Shown here piece after piece: positions 32,191-32,319 of a DNA stretch of 32,319 nt; within the stretch, counting starts at the first letter, position 1; every line of letters starts with the position of its first letter. Position numbers and translations under genes: made by a program. The notes below the pieces were generated by a model. That model had not been told where the DNA came from and made no database searches. It was given only the letters and a program-made list of their open reading frames with translations. Source of the stretch: an uncultured Alphaproteobacteria bacterium (GTDB lineage Bacteria > Pseudomonadota > Alphaproteobacteria > RF32 > CAG-239); contig CALXZH010000027.1 in the NCBI GenBank assembly GCA_944393175.1, positions 118,926 to 151,244 on the forward strand, read 5' to 3'.

Positions 32191-32319
32191 AGAAATCAAG
32201 CACTTAATCGAGTTCGAATGTTTGTTTTTTGAAAATTGCGTTTTGGGAGAATTTTCCGAACTCGCTTGATGACAATCCTTTATTTTTCAACAACTTAAGT
32301 TGGTTTGAATCTCGTTAGG
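32191..32319. repeat. structured non-coding segment with a degenerate tRNA-end copy
   Basis: ATCAAG and CGAGTTCG (32195-32216, with an extra 8 bases between) pair with CGAACTCG and CTTGAT (32257-32270), enclosing an inner GAAAATT/AATTTTC hairpin (32231-32256). Beyond it CAACTTAAGTTG (32291-32302) is a perfect palindrome. The last 18 bases, 32302-32319, match tRNA-Glu 32128-32145 at 15 of 18 positions. No gene is seen; the window ends here. Confidence 0.45.

Noticed and set aside
32246..32319. A second tRNA gene at the right edge
   Set aside because: The GTTGG and CTCGT segments around the T-loop-like sequence do not pair and no D-arm is visible; only an 18-base similarity remains.

Overview
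The window is an AT-rich chromosomal stretch of an alphaproteobacterium. The lineage evidence is the ChpT-type histidine phosphotransferase, the RpoH heat-shock sigma factor, the DUF4167 gene next to prmC, an RNase E whose S1 domain carries a large acidic/basic insertion, an hpnCDE squalene cluster and a 17-kDa-antigen/SlyB-type lipoprotein. The low GC and compact operons suggest a host- or gut-associated lineage rather than a GC-rich free-living one. That placement is inference from gene content, and genus cannot be read from this sequence.

Layout. 1-7317 (all minus strand) is an envelope and termination block. It holds an N-acetylmuramoyl-L-alanine amidase, a class A penicillin-binding protein 1A, prfB (RF2, with a programmed +1 frameshift that a plain ORF caller truncates), a membrane-anchored alpha/beta hydrolase, and an AsmA/YhdP-like DUF3971 protein cut by the left edge. 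The last genes overlap or abut. A 535-bp non-coding divergent region (7318-7852) with several inverted repeats separates this block from plus-strand rne. rne overlaps an exported M48 metallopeptidase with TPR-like repeats, and a terminator-like hairpin lies inside the M48 signal-peptide codons. Converging on M48 is a minus-strand cluster: exported unknown protein, ChpT-like phosphotransferase, single-domain response regulator, CheR methyltransferase.

15213-19307 (plus) is a tightly packed trmFO-hpnC-hpnD-hpnE operon, covering folate-dependent tRNA methylation and squalene synthesis, closed by a terminator. 19344-29207 (minus) is a long series in transcription order: asnS, exported unknown, rpoH, a 64-aa unknown, prmC, DUF4167 protein, membrane metallophosphoesterase, clpB, a clpB-coupled unknown, then a separate unknown behind a 40-bp perfect palindrome. 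RpoH and its classical target ClpB are thus close together. 29381 to the end (plus) holds a glycine-zipper lipoprotein, a small two-helix membrane protein, thyX, a family 2 glycosyltransferase and tRNA-Glu(TTC) with its own promoter and terminator.

Most of the window is housekeeping. The less ordinary items are the ChpT/receiver/CheR module with its exported partner, the structured rne leader and the hairpin inside the M48 signal sequence, the 64-aa gene with a near-consensus promoter in the rpoH 3' end, inverted repeats bracketing the rpoH promoter, and a structured segment with a degenerate copy of the tRNA-Glu 3' end at the right edge. I see no CRISPR array, insertion sequence, transposase, phage gene or recognisable defence system.
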